DNA of 64,000 nt from FACHB-1406 sp034189065. Its GTDB lineage: Bacteria; Cyanobacteriota; Cyanobacteriia; Cyanobacteriales; Spirulinaceae. Positions within the stretch are counted from its first letter, which is position 1, and the number at the start of each line of letters is the position of its first letter. The notes under the pieces were generated by a model. The model was given only the letters and a program-made list of their open reading frames with translations. It ran no database searches and had not been told where the DNA came from. The stretch spans positions 1 to 64,000 of the forward strand of contig JAXHVQ010000010.1 in NCBI GenBank assembly GCA_034189065.1. Reading direction: 5' to 3'. Below, piece after piece: positions 49,183 through 57,850 of the stretch. The position numbers and the translations under genes are program-made.

Positions 49183-49296
49183 ATGAAAGTTAGAGCCTCA
49201 GTCAAAAAGATTTGCGAAAAATGCCGCGTCATCCGTCGTCGCGGTCGAGTCATGGTCATTTGTTCAAATCCAAAGCACAAGCAGCGCCAGGGATAG
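49183..49296 (+). CDS. rpmJ: 50S ribosomal protein L36
   Basis: A 37-residue gene. MKVRASVKKICEKCRVIRRR begins it and CSNPKHKQRQG ends it, so the zinc ligands CxxC...C...H are complete. It lies between infA and rpsM in the standard order. This form with four ligands is the zinc-binding C+ type. Confidence 0.97.
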   Translation: MKVRASVKKICEKCRVIRRRGRVMVICSNPKHKQRQG

Positions 49297-49407
49297 AATG
49301 AATGCTTCGTTCGTCCTCCCTCAATTGAATAAATTGAGGAAGGCACAAACCCACAGCAGAAGCAAGAAATTGCCAAATCAACGCAGCAGTTAGGGAGAAA
49401 ATTAAGT

Positions 49408-49791
49408 GTGGCACGGATAGCAGGGATAGACCTTCCGCGAGATAAGCGGATTGAGATCGGACTGACCTACATCTTCGGAATTGGTCTGTCGCGATCGCAA
49501 GAAATTATCGCCAAAACAGGAGTGAACCCCGACACGAGAGTGCGGGACATGAGCGACGAAGATGTCGCGAAACTGCGGTCGTTCATCGAAGCCAACTATC
49601 AAGTCGAAGGAGACCTGAGACGCTGGGAATCGATGAACATCAAGCGCTTAGCAGACATTGGCACCTATCGCGGTCGCCGCCATCGTCAGGGGCTGCCCGT
49701 ACGCGGTCAGCGAACTCGAACAAACGCCCGTACCCGTCGCGGCAGACGACTCACGGTAGCCGGCAAGAAAAAAGCAGTCTCGAAGAAATAA
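49408..49791 (+). CDS. rpsM: 30S ribosomal protein S13
   Basis: 127 residues from GTG at 49408: ARIAGIDLPRDKRIEIGLTY, then YRGRRHRQGLPVRGQRTRTN and a basic tail that touches P-site tRNA. AGGGAGA lies upstream. Confidence 0.97.
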   Translation: MARIAGIDLPRDKRIEIGLTYIFGIGLSRSQEIIAKTGVNPDTRVRDMSDEDVAKLRSFIEANYQVEGDLRRWESMNIKRLADIGTYRGRRHRQGLPVRGQRTRTNARTRRGRRLTVAGKKKAVSKK

Positions 49792-49842
49792 TTCTGGATT
49801 GTTATGTCCAACCCAACTGGATCGATCTTTTAAAAAAGCAAC

Positions 49843-50235
49843 ATGGCGCGACCAACAAAAAAAAGCAGCACAAAAAGAAACAAACGAAACGTCCCCAACG
49901 GAGTGGCTCATATTCGCTCCACCTTCAACAATACCATCGTGACCATCTCCGATACCCGGGGTGATGTTATCTCTTGGGCATCATCCGGTTCGAGTGGATT
50001 TAAGGGAGCCAAAAAAGGAACGCCCTTTGCGGCTCAAACGGCAGCCGATAACGCCGCCAAGCGAGCGATGGAACAGGGAATGCGTCAACTCGAAGTGATG
50101 GTGAGCGGGCCGGGAGCCGGACGAGAAACCGCAATTCGGGCTCTGCAAGCGGCAGGGATTGAAATCACCTTAATTCGAGATGTCACCCCAATTCCTCACA
50201 ACGGCTGCCGACCTCCCAAGCGACGAAGAGTGTAA
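49843..50235 (+). CDS. rpsK: 30S ribosomal protein S11
   Basis: 130 residues. NGVAHIRSTFNNTIVTISDT, GFKGAKKGTPFAAQTAAD and the end DVTPIPHNGCRPPKRRRV are all typical. It precedes rpoA by 231 bases, which hold no other gene. Confidence 0.97.
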   Translation: MARPTKKSSTKRNKRNVPNGVAHIRSTFNNTIVTISDTRGDVISWASSGSSGFKGAKKGTPFAAQTAADNAAKRAMEQGMRQLEVMVSGPGAGRETAIRALQAAGIEITLIRDVTPIPHNGCRPPKRRRV

Positions 50236-50466
50236 TCGACTCTGTGCGGGGAATTTGCCCATTCAAACATCCAATGCGATTCCCCGTCAAGTAAGGTCAA
50301 AAAAACTCCGGTTCTCTCTCGTTAGATCGGTTGGAACCCACAAAAAAGAGTTTTTTTGAGAGTCGATACCGAGACCGTGCGCCAAAGTGAAAGCGGTCTC
50401 ACCCTTTACGCACCTGTCGCCTTCGACAGGGCTCCGTTTTATCTGTTACATAAGGGAGGTCGCGCT

Positions 50467-51408
50467 GTGACGCAGTTTCAAATTGATTGTGTAGAGTCTA
50501 AGACTCAGAAAAACCAAACTCAGTATAGCAGGTTTGTCATCGAACCTCTAGAGCGAGGGCAAGGGACAACCGTGGGCAACGCCCTCAGACGAGTGTTGCT
50601 AGCCAACTTAGAGGGTGCGGCAGCGACATCCGTGCGGATTGCCGGAGTCAGCCACGAGTTTGCGACCCTCATCGGCGTTCGAGAGGATGTCCTCGAAATC
50701 CTCTTGAACATGAAAGAAATTGTCTTTCAAAGCTTTTCCGACACGCCCCAAATCGGTCGCCTCACAGCCACCGGACCGGGAACCATTGTCGCGGCTCAAT
50801 TCGACCTCCCCTCAGAAATAGCGGTGGTAGATCCGAACCAGTACGTGGCAACCTTGGCGGAGGGGGCAAAGCTAGAAATGGAGTTTCGCGTCGAAAAAGG
50901 GAAAGGATATCGGGCGGTCGATCGCGGCAGAGACGACGCAACGCCCCTAGACTTCCTGCAAATTGATGCTTTATTCATGCCCGTAAGCAAGGTCAACTAC
51001 ACCGTCGAAGATGCCCTCGTGGATGGGTCGATGTCGAAGGATCGGTTGATTCTCGATATTTGGACCAATGGCAGCCTGAAACCCGATGAAGCCCTGTCTC
51101 AGGCTGCTGAAATCGTGGTTGAGCTGTTTAATCCCCTGAAAGATTTGAATATCGGCGATGGGGAGTCCGAACCGCCCGCACCCGAGGATCCCACCAGTCA
51201 GATTCCCATCGAAGAGTTGCAACTGTCGGTGCGAGCCTATAACTGTTTGAAACGGGCGCAAATTAATAGCGTTGCCGATTTACTGGACTATTCTCAGGAA
51301 GATTTGCTCGAAATTAAAAACTTCGGTCAAAAGTCGGCGGAGGAAGTCATTGATGCCCTTAAACAGCGGTTAGGTATTACCTTGCCCCAGGAAAAGGCTA
51401 AAAGTTAA
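50467..51408 (+). CDS. rpoA: RNA polymerase subunit alpha
   Basis: 313 residues. The N-terminal assembly domain begins TQFQIDCVESKTQKNQTQYS and has FVIEPLERGQGTTVGNALRR; the C-terminal domain with helix-hairpin-helix is AYNCLKRAQINSVADLLDYS onward. The frame is open from a TTG at 50356, but the GTG at 50467 follows AAGGGAGGT with ideal spacing and begins the conserved protein, so the 37 upstream codons are not included. Confidence 0.96.
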   Translation: MTQFQIDCVESKTQKNQTQYSRFVIEPLERGQGTTVGNALRRVLLANLEGAAATSVRIAGVSHEFATLIGVREDVLEILLNMKEIVFQSFSDTPQIGRLTATGPGTIVAAQFDLPSEIAVVDPNQYVATLAEGAKLEMEFRVEKGKGYRAVDRGRDDATPLDFLQIDALFMPVSKVNYTVEDALVDGSMSKDRLILDIWTNGSLKPDEALSQAAEIVVELFNPLKDLNIGDGESEPPAPEDPTSQIPIEELQLSVRAYNCLKRAQINSVADLLDYSQEDLLEIKNFGQKSAEEVIDALKQRLGITLPQEKAKS

Positions 51409-51440
51409 TGCCCATTGGTGACAAGCACAAACCCCGCGCG

Positions 51441-51496
51441 CCTGGAACTAAAGTTCGGGCTAAGAGCTAAAACCCGTTAAAACGGGTTGAGAATCT
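51441..51496 (+). repeat. Dispersed hairpin repeat, copy B
   Basis: Same unit as 13945-14000 with the stem AACCCGTT/AACGGGTT. It lies between rpoA and rplQ, inside the ribosomal operon, so it would be transcribed. Confidence 0.6.
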
Positions 51497-51534
51497 GGAT
51501 AAATTTAGTCTATAACCCAGGAGGATAAAGTCAG

Positions 51535-51885
51535 ATGCGCCATCGGTGTCGCGTGCCAGAACTCGGTCTCCCCGCCGACCAACGTCGCGCCTTGTTACGA
51601 TCGCTGACCACCCAGGTCATTAAGCACGGCGAAATTACGACGACGAAAACTCGAGCCAAAGCCGTGCGATCGCAGGTCGATAAAATGATTACCCTGGCGA
51701 AGGACGGCTCTTTAGCCGCCCGCCGTCAAGCAATGGGCTACTTGCTCGACAAGCAACTGGTTCACGCCCTATTTGCCGAAGCCAAAGATCGCTACGGCAG
51801 CCGCAATGGGGGATACACTCGCGTCATCCGAACTAAAAGGCGGCGAGGCGATAATGCAGAAATGGCAATTATCGAGCTGGTTTAA
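51535..51885 (+). CDS. rplQ: 50S ribosomal protein L17
   Basis: 116 residues: RHRCRVPELGLPADQRRALL and the NGGYTRVIRTKRRRGDNAEM end. CAGGAGG is well spaced before the ATG. Confidence 0.97.
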   Translation: MRHRCRVPELGLPADQRRALLRSLTTQVIKHGEITTTKTRAKAVRSQVDKMITLAKDGSLAARRQAMGYLLDKQLVHALFAEAKDRYGSRNGGYTRVIRTKRRRGDNAEMAIIELV

Positions 51886-51943
51886 CCCAGCCGTTCGAGG
51901 GGAAAAAGTTAAATAGAACTTGACTTTTGAACCGAATAATGCT

Positions 51944-52771
51944 ATGAGTTCGTCAAAAATGCCAGAAGAAAGCCAGCGGGTTGCCTTGGTCGTTCAGTAC
52001 CTGGGAACCCATTTTTATGGCTGGCAGCGTCAGCCCGAGCGGCGCACCGTACAGGAGGAAATCGAAAGGGCGATCGCGTCGGTTACCGGCTCTCCTGCCA
52101 CCCTGCACGGGGCGGGACGAACCGACAGTGGCGTACACGCCGCCGCCCAAGTTGCCCATTTCAACGTCGCCAGTCCCATTCCCCCGGAAAAGTGGGCAGC
52201 GGTCTTAAATACGCGCCTGCCCGACGACGTGGCAATTTTGGCATCGGCTGAAGTTTCCCCCACCTGGCACGCCCGCTTTTCAGCTACCTCGCGCCGCTAT
52301 CGCTATACCCTCTATACTGCCAGTCAGCCTAACTTGTTTATTGCCCCCTTTTGCTGGCATTATTATCTTGCCCCCCTGGAAGAATCCCTCATTCAGTCGG
52401 CAGTGGAACCGTTGGTGGGTCGCCATCACCTCGCCGCCTTTCGCCGCGCCGGTTCTCGCCGCCAACACTCTTGGGTAGACGTTCAAGAGGTAGAATGTTA
52501 TCGCAAAGGGCCGTTCGTGTACTTTGAAATTCAGGCTAGCGGTTTTTTGTATGGGATGGTGCGACTTTTGGTAGGGATGCTCGTGGAAGTGGGGTGCGGC
52601 AGGCGATCGCTCGCCAACTTCACCGACATTTGGGTCAACCAGCGGCGAGAACAAGTCAAATACTCGGCCCCCGCCAAGGGATTATGCTTAGTTCGAGTGG
52701 GCTACCCCGAATCTCCTTTTCCCCCAACTCTTGGCTTCGATAGCCAACCCCAATTCGTCTTTAGTGCTTAA
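51944..52771 (+). CDS. truA: tRNA pseudouridine synthase A
   Basis: TruA makes pseudouridine at positions 38-40 of tRNA anticodon arms. The protein has the catalytic Asp in GAGRTDSGVHAAAQVAHF, the N-terminal VQYLGTHFYGWQRQPERRTV, and FQASGFLYGMVRLLVGMLVE-like motifs later. The ATG at 51944 (275 residues) is preferred to TTG at 51920. It is in its usual place after rplQ and before rplM. Confidence 0.95.
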   Translation: MSSSKMPEESQRVALVVQYLGTHFYGWQRQPERRTVQEEIERAIASVTGSPATLHGAGRTDSGVHAAAQVAHFNVASPIPPEKWAAVLNTRLPDDVAILASAEVSPTWHARFSATSRRYRYTLYTASQPNLFIAPFCWHYYLAPLEESLIQSAVEPLVGRHHLAAFRRAGSRRQHSWVDVQEVECYRKGPFVYFEIQASGFLYGMVRLLVGMLVEVGCGRRSLANFTDIWVNQRREQVKYSAPAKGLCLVRVGYPESPFPPTLGFDSQPQFVFSA

Positions 52772-52786
52772 AATTAGATAAAGATC

Positions 52787-53239
52787 GTGAACAAAACACC
52801 CCTTCCCACCGCCGAAACCTTAGACCGAAAATGGTACGTCATCGACGCGACCGATCAACGCCTCGGCCGCCTCGCCACGGAAATTGCGACGATCCTCAGA
52901 GGGAAAAATAAACCGACTTTTACGCCTCATTTGGATACGGGCGATTTCGCGATCGTCATCAACGCCGAAAAAGTTGCCATCACTGGTAAAAAACGCAGTC
53001 AAAAACTGTACCATCGCCACTCGGGACGACCGGGGGGAATGAAAACCGAAACCTTTGCTCAATTACAAAACCGCATTCCCGAACGTATTATCGAAAAGGC
53101 AGTTAAGGGAATGTTGCCTAAAAACTCCCTGGGACGCAAACTTTTTACGAAGCTCAAAGTTTACGCCGGTCCCGACCATCCCCACGAAGCTCAACAACCC
53201 GAAACTTTAACCATTAATACGATTCCAGGAGGGAATTAA
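52787..53239 (+). CDS. rplM: 50S ribosomal protein L13
   Basis: 150 residues from GTG. KWYVIDATDQRLGRLATEIA and HSGRPGGMKTETFAQLQNRI are conserved. The stop overlaps the rpsI start (TAATG), so the two are coupled. Confidence 0.97.
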   Translation: MNKTPLPTAETLDRKWYVIDATDQRLGRLATEIATILRGKNKPTFTPHLDTGDFAIVINAEKVAITGKKRSQKLYHRHSGRPGGMKTETFAQLQNRIPERIIEKAVKGMLPKNSLGRKLFTKLKVYAGPDHPHEAQQPETLTINTIPGGN

Positions 53240-53655
53240 TGCAAGCGACAGAATCTCAGCCAGATAAAGTTATTTATTGGGGAACGGGCCGCCGCAAAAG
53301 CTCGGTGGCGCGCGTTCGCCTCGTTCCCGGCGACGGCCAATTAGTCGTTAACAAGCGCCCGGGAAACGATTATTTTAATCGTAACCCCAGCTACGTTGCA
53401 GTGGCAAAAGCGCCTCTCGAAACCTTGGGACTCGAAAACGAGTACGATATCCTTGTCACCGCCCACGGCGGCGGCTTGACTGGACAGTCTGATGCAGTGC
53501 GTTTGGGCGTGGCGCGCGCGTTGTGCCAACTCGACCCGGAAAATCGCAAACCGTTGAAGGTTGAGGGCTATCTCACGCGGGATCCTCGGGCGAAGGAACG
53601 GAAGAAGTACGGTTTGAAGAAGGCGCGCAAGGCTTCTCAATACTCGAAACGGTAG
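53239..53655 (+). CDS. rpsI: 30S ribosomal protein S9
   Basis: 138 residues: GTGRRKSSVARVRLVPGDGQ, GGGLTGQSDAVRLGVARALC and the tail YGLKKARKASQYSKR that reaches P-site tRNA. The G of the stop codon is the first base of the 12-bp tandem repeat downstream. Confidence 0.97.
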   Translation: MQATESQPDKVIYWGTGRRKSSVARVRLVPGDGQLVVNKRPGNDYFNRNPSYVAVAKAPLETLGLENEYDILVTAHGGGLTGQSDAVRLGVARALCQLDPENRKPLKVEGYLTRDPRAKERKKYGLKKARKASQYSKR

Positions 53656-53759
53656 AAATTAGCCTGGAAATTAGCCTGGAAATTAGCCTGGAAATTAGCC
53701 CGGAAATTAGCCCGGAAATCAATTTCGGGCTGTAGGGACGTTCAATTGAACGTCCCTAC
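53655..53759. repeat. 12-bp tandem repeat followed by a perfect palindrome
   Basis: Five units GAAATTAGCCTG (last two GAAATTAGCCCG) plus one degenerate unit run from 53655 to about 53726. From 53732 to 53759 GTAGGGACGTT, CAATTG, AACGTCCCTAC is a perfect palindrome of the family at 25682. The block follows rpsI directly and may terminate the operon. The rest of the 435-base spacer to the MATE gene shows AT-rich sequence with no gene. Confidence 0.75.
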
Positions 53760-54090
53760 GTTAATTATTGAAAATAAAAAATCTCCAAAAATTCGGCTGA
53801 ATTCTTTACGTTTCGGAGAGTTTCAGAATCTCAAACAGAAATACTATAGGAACCCTTCGATGACAGGAATGGACAATTTGAGAAATATTTTTTAATCGAT
53901 CGTTGACCGTTTCGAGAAGAGAGCGTTTTTTTAACGTCGGTTTTTGTTAATTTTTTGACCGATTAAAGTCACCTGAAAGTAAGCAAAGCAAATTACCAAA
54001 ATCAAAGACTTTAAACGCTTTTTCCCAACTTTAGTTTCCTCTAAGTTATTAATTGCTGCAATCTAGCATTGGCGCAAGTCGTAGAAATTT

Positions 54091-55410
54091 ATGCAACGAC
54101 GATTAACCGAAGGGCCGGTCAGTACTACGCTGATTCAATTAACATTACCAATGGTTTGGGGTATATTTGCGATTGTCGCCTTCAACCTGGCAGATACCTA
54201 CTTTGTCGGTCAATTGGGAACCCAACCTCTGGCGGCTATGAGCTTCACTTTTCCCGTAGTGATGGCATTAGGAAGCCTCGCGATGGGTTTAGGAGTAGGA
54301 GCCTCATCGGTTATCGCTCGGGCCATCGGTCAGGGCGATTTGCGGCGGGTACAGCGATTTACCACCAACAGTCTCACCTTAGCCCTCACCGCCGTCATTA
54401 TTTTCGTGGCGATCGGCTTATGGACGATCGATCCCCTGTTTCAGGCGCTGGGTGCGGGGCAAGATATCCTACCCCTCATCCGGGATTATATGCAGCTCTG
54501 GTACTTCGGCATGGTGTTTTTGGTCGTGCCGATGGTGGGCAACAGTGCTATTCGCGCTGCTGGCAATACCCTTACCCCCAGCATCATCATGAGCGTAGCG
54601 GCTGGGATCAATATTCTTCTCGATCCCCTGCTGATTAACGGGGCTTTCGGTTTTCCGCGCTTAGAGTTGCAGGGAGCGGCGTTGGCGACCGTCATTTCTC
54701 GGGCAATTACCTTAGTCGCGGCACTCTTCGTACTGCACTTCAAGGAACGGATGCTGTCGATGCACATCCCCGACCTGAAAGAAACCCTTTGGTGTTGGAA
54801 GGATATTCTGGCGGTAGGATTGCCCGCAGCAGCTACCAATACAATCGTCCCGATTTCCATTGGCGCGATTACGAGTCTGTTAGCGGTGCATGGTGCAGAG
54901 GCTGTTGCTGGATTTGGGATTGCCTCGCGGATGGAATCTTTTGCGTTGATTCCGGTGATGGCGCTATCTGCCAGCATTAGTCCGTTTGTGGGGCAAAATT
55001 GGGGCGCTGAAGCTTTTGGACGGGTTAAGCAATCCTTACGGCAAAGCTTTTTGTTCTGCCTGGGTTGGGGAATTTTGATGGCGATTGTTTTGGGTTTGGG
55101 GGGGCGCTCTCTGGCTGCATTGTTTAGTCAAAATCGGCAAGTTATTGACGTTGCCCAACGCTACCTTTGGATTGTGCCGATTAGCTATGGTGCCGCTGGA
55201 ATGATTCAGGTGTCGAGTTCCGCCTTTAATGCTATGGGCAAACCCACGCCCTCGATTGTGATGACAATCGCCCGGATGTTTGTTGTTTATCTTCCCCTTG
55301 CTTACATTGGCAGTCAGATTGCCGGAGCGACAGGGATTTTTGTCGCTGCTTTAGTTGCGAACGGACTTGTGGGTTTAGGGGCTTATCTCTGGAATCGGCT
55401 TTCCCTGTAG
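54091..55410 (+). CDS. MATE-family efflux transporter
   Basis: The 439-residue protein has about twelve transmembrane helices and the MATE signatures LADTYFVGQLGTQPLAAMSF in the first half and GFGIASRMESFALIPVMALS in the second, plus PFVGQNWGAEAFGR. MATE proteins export cationic drugs or metabolites using Na+ or H+; the substrate is unknown. It lies between rpsI and rpmE, which are close together in many cyanobacteria, so it looks like an insertion in the cluster. It has its own long 5' spacer. Confidence 0.9.
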   Translation: MQRRLTEGPVSTTLIQLTLPMVWGIFAIVAFNLADTYFVGQLGTQPLAAMSFTFPVVMALGSLAMGLGVGASSVIARAIGQGDLRRVQRFTTNSLTLALTAVIIFVAIGLWTIDPLFQALGAGQDILPLIRDYMQLWYFGMVFLVVPMVGNSAIRAAGNTLTPSIIMSVAAGINILLDPLLINGAFGFPRLELQGAALATVISRAITLVAALFVLHFKERMLSMHIPDLKETLWCWKDILAVGLPAAATNTIVPISIGAITSLLAVHGAEAVAGFGIASRMESFALIPVMALSASISPFVGQNWGAEAFGRVKQSLRQSFLFCLGWGILMAIVLGLGGRSLAALFSQNRQVIDVAQRYLWIVPISYGAAGMIQVSSSAFNAMGKPTPSIVMTIARMFVVYLPLAYIGSQIAGATGIFVAALVANGLVGLGAYLWNRLSL

Positions 55411-55728
55411 CGGGAAAGCTGCTGTTCGACTGACAGTTTCGGACTGAATGGCACTCGCTCGCGAGTAGGCGAATCGAGTTTGAATTGAGGGATAAAGCCG
55501 CTCGATATCGAGCCGAGCATTGGCTGTTCCGTTTCAACGTAGGGACGTTCAATTGGACATCCCTACCCATTCTTATAGGTTAAATTGATTTCAGGGCGAA
55601 TTGAGAGCGCTATTCATCTTCAGCGGATCGCTCGATTGGTGATATAATAGAACCGATGAAATCCTCGTCGCCTCGTCAACAGAGGAAGTAAAGCGATCGC
55701 ACTTAATTGAGAAACTGAAATCAAAGTT
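55411..55728. other. Spacer with imperfect palindrome and a possible rpmE promoter
   Basis: At 55539-55566 GTAGGGACGTTCAATT and GGACATCCCTAC form a palindrome with two mismatches, a member of the 25682 family. TATAAT at about 55643-55648 is a possible -10 box for rpmE, with no clear -35. No gene. Confidence 0.45.
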
Positions 55729-55983
55729 ATGCCTAAATCGGACATTCACCCCCAGTGGTATCCAGAAGCGAAAGTGATTTGCAACGGCGAAGTTGTGATG
55801 ACTGTCGGCGCAACCCAACCGGAAATTCACGTTGACGTTTGGTCTGGCAATCATCCCTTTTATACGGGAACTCAGAAAATTGTCGATACAGAAGGTCGCG
55901 TCGAGCGTTTCATGCGCAAATACGGGATGTTTTCAGCGCCAGACGCACAAGACGATTCGTCTGCCGACGCTTCACAACAATAG
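55729..55983 (+). CDS. rpmE: 50S ribosomal protein L31
   Basis: 84 residues, MPKSDIHPQWYPEAKVICNG, HVDVWSGNHPFYTGTQKIVD and RVERFMRKYGM. Only one Cys is present in the zinc region, so it is the zinc-free type usual in this group. A low-complexity acidic tail (DAQDDSSADASQQ) lengthens the C-terminus. It is followed by a clear hairpin and prfA. Confidence 0.95.
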   Translation: MPKSDIHPQWYPEAKVICNGEVVMTVGATQPEIHVDVWSGNHPFYTGTQKIVDTEGRVERFMRKYGMFSAPDAQDDSSADASQQ

Positions 55984-56003
55984 CAAACCCGATCTTTTGG
56001 TAG

Positions 56004-56028
56004 AACCCAGCAGAATTTCTGCTGGGTT
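56004..56028 (+). terminator. Hairpin terminator after rpmE
   Basis: AACCCAGCAG (56004-56013) pairs perfectly with CTGCTGGGTT (56019-56028) around AATTT. The T-run is broken (ACTCTGTGTTTT), so read-through to prfA is possible. Confidence 0.7.
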
Positions 56029-56078
56029 ACTCTGTGTTTTGGGATTGCAAATTTTAGAGTTTAAATTTTTACTCAATT

Positions 56079-57185
56079 ATGGCTGAATCATACTTATTAG
56101 ATAAATTGCAATCGGTCGAGCAAACGTATCACGAGTTAACCCGCCGCTTGGCCGATCCCGATATTACCACGAACCCCGATGAGTTGCAGCGCGTGGCTCG
56201 AGCGCGTTCGTCTTTGGAGGAGACGGCGTTGGCTTTTGAGGAGTGGAAGTCGATGCAAGAGGAGTTGGCAGGGGCGAGGGAAGTTTTGAAGGAGGCGGGG
56301 GGAGATGTTGAGTTGCAGGAGATGGCGGCGATGGAGGTGCAGGAGTTGGAAGGGCAACTCGAACAGTTGGAAGCGCGCTTGAAGATTCTGTTGTTACCTC
56401 GGGATCCTAACGATGAGAAGAATATTATGCTGGAAATTCGCGCTGGGACGGGCGGGGATGAGGCGAGTATTTGGGCGGGGGATTTAGTGCGAATGTATTC
56501 GCGCTATGCGGAGTCGGAGAAGTGGAAGGTATCGCTGGTTAGCGAGTCTTTGGCGGATATGGGCGGTTTTAAGGAGGCGGTGCTGGAAATTAAGGGCGAT
56601 CGCGTTTACAGTAAGCTCAAGTTTGAGGCGGGGGTGCATCGCGTTCAGCGCGTCCCGGTGACAGAAGCAGGGGGGCGCGTCCATACTTCGACGGCGACGG
56701 TGGCGATTATGCCGGAGGTGGACGATGTGGAAGTGCAAATCGATCCCAAGGATATTGAAATGTCCACCATGCGATCGGGGGGCGCGGGCGGTCAAAATGT
56801 GAATAAGGTAGAAACGGCGGTGGATTTGATGCACAAACCGACGGGGATTCGCGTTAAGTGTACCGAGGAGCGATCGCAATTGCAAAACCGCGAGCGGGCC
56901 ATGCAGATTTTGCGTGCGAAGTTGTACGAAATGAAGTTAAACGAACAGCAAGAGGTGGTGACTTCCATGCGGCGATCGCAGGTGGGAACGGGAGCGCGAT
57001 CAGAGAAAATACGGACGTATAATTACAAAGATAATCGCGTCACCGACCACCGTTTGAATCAAAACTTTGCCTTAGCAGATGCGTTGGAGGGCAGTATTGA
57101 GCCGATGATTCAAGCTTGCGTGGCGAAAAATCAGCAAGAACGCTTAGAAGAGTTGGCAGATTCGCCGACAGCGGTTGAGGTTTAA
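56079..57185 (+). CDS. prfA: Peptide chain release factor 1
   Basis: RF1 reads UAA and UAG and releases the peptide. The 368-residue protein has the PxT anticodon-like motif (VPVT in RVQRVPVTEAGGRVHTS) and the catalytic GGQ in RSGGAGGQNVNKVETAV. N- and C-terminal regions are complete. The last 53 bases of the gene plus 41 beyond are copied at 58576-58669 with three mismatches, so the ankyrin cassette that follows is bounded by direct repeats of the prfA end. Confidence 0.97.
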   Translation: MAESYLLDKLQSVEQTYHELTRRLADPDITTNPDELQRVARARSSLEETALAFEEWKSMQEELAGAREVLKEAGGDVELQEMAAMEVQELEGQLEQLEARLKILLLPRDPNDEKNIMLEIRAGTGGDEASIWAGDLVRMYSRYAESEKWKVSLVSESLADMGGFKEAVLEIKGDRVYSKLKFEAGVHRVQRVPVTEAGGRVHTSTATVAIMPEVDDVEVQIDPKDIEMSTMRSGGAGGQNVNKVETAVDLMHKPTGIRVKCTEERSQLQNRERAMQILRAKLYEMKLNEQQEVVTSMRRSQVGTGARSEKIRTYNYKDNRVTDHRLNQNFALADALEGSIEPMIQACVAKNQQERLEELADSPTAVEV

Positions 57186-57226
57186 TGAGTGTCGATGGGT
57201 TGGGGCGTGCGATCGCGACGAACTCT
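57133..57226. repeat. Direct repeat of the prfA 3' end, left copy
   Basis: 94 bases, AGCAAGAACGCTTAGAAGAG at the start and ATCGCGACGAACTCT at the end, match 58576-58669 at 91 of 94 positions. The repeat holds the last 17 codons of prfA, its stop and 41 bases of the flank. Confidence 0.88.
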
Positions 57227-57299
57227 GACTTGCCCGATTTCGTTGGAGAGGGGTGTCGAGGTAGGCGCACCGCGATCGCGCTGTCGTTGTTAAATAACG

Positions 57300-57698
57300 C
57301 TAATCCTGCCAGCCATAATCGGTGGCTCCACGAGCAAGTAATAAAGCTGTCATTGCCCGATTGCCTCTCGCATTACTTAAAGGAGTCGCACCAAATGAGC
57401 TTCTGCTATTAACATTTGCACCCCATTCTATCAGCAACTCTACCATTTCCAAATTTCCTTTCAGTACCGCATAGTGTAATGGAGTTTCAGCGTCTAATTT
57501 CGCTTGAGCATTCACTTCCGCACCATTAGCGAGCAAAAGTTCTGCTACTTCGAGAAGACCTAACTTTGCTGTGTAATGTAATGGAAAATAACCGACCGAA
57601 CTCGTTTGAAGATTAACATTTGCTCCCCGCTCCACCAGTAAAGTGACTATTTTTTGACGCTTGAGCCATACAGCGCCTTGCGCTGTATTATAGTACAA
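57300..57698 (-). pseudogene. C-terminal half of an ankyrin-repeat gene, cut off by an insertion
   Basis: The frame continues the ankyrin repeats of the ORF at 57838-58542: RQKIVTLLVERGANVNLQTS, LEVAELLLANGAEVNAQA, LEMVELLIEWGANVNSRS, and a last half-repeat ending GATDYGWQD. Its apparent start (MYYNTAQGAVW) is coded by the end of the inserted element. The reading frame is shifted by one base against the upstream half. It has no ribosome-binding site of its own and is probably not translated alone. Confidence 0.75.
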
Positions 57699-57850
57699 TC
57701 GATTAGCAAGTTAATGGTGGGCATTGCCAAGGGTGAGAGGATTTGTGGAATCTAGCTTTTGAGCGGCAATTCCCACCCTACACAATACTGAATTTGGATC
57801 GATTCACCGAGAAAATTGCTCATTGTTGTGCTGTACCTCATAGCAGCGCA
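57677..57850. mobile_element. MITE-like element that splits the ankyrin gene
   Basis: Between the two ankyrin halves lie GGTGGGCATTGCC (57716-57728) and its near-complement GGCAATTCCCACC (57765-57777), with hairpins ATACAGCGCCTTGCGCTGTAT (about 57669-57689) at one end and CAGCGCAGAGCGCTG (about 57843-57857) at the other. It has no coding capacity. The middle part matches the elements at 3107 and 20217. The borders are uncertain by some ten bases. Confidence 0.6.

Noticed and set aside
50356..50466. N-terminal extension of RpoA
   Set aside because: Alpha subunits start at the TQFQIDC region, and AAGGGAGGT is placed for the GTG at 50467.
53655..53726. Possible CRISPR-like array of regularly spaced repeats
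   Set aside because: The 12-bp units are adjacent without spacers, so it is a simple tandem repeat.
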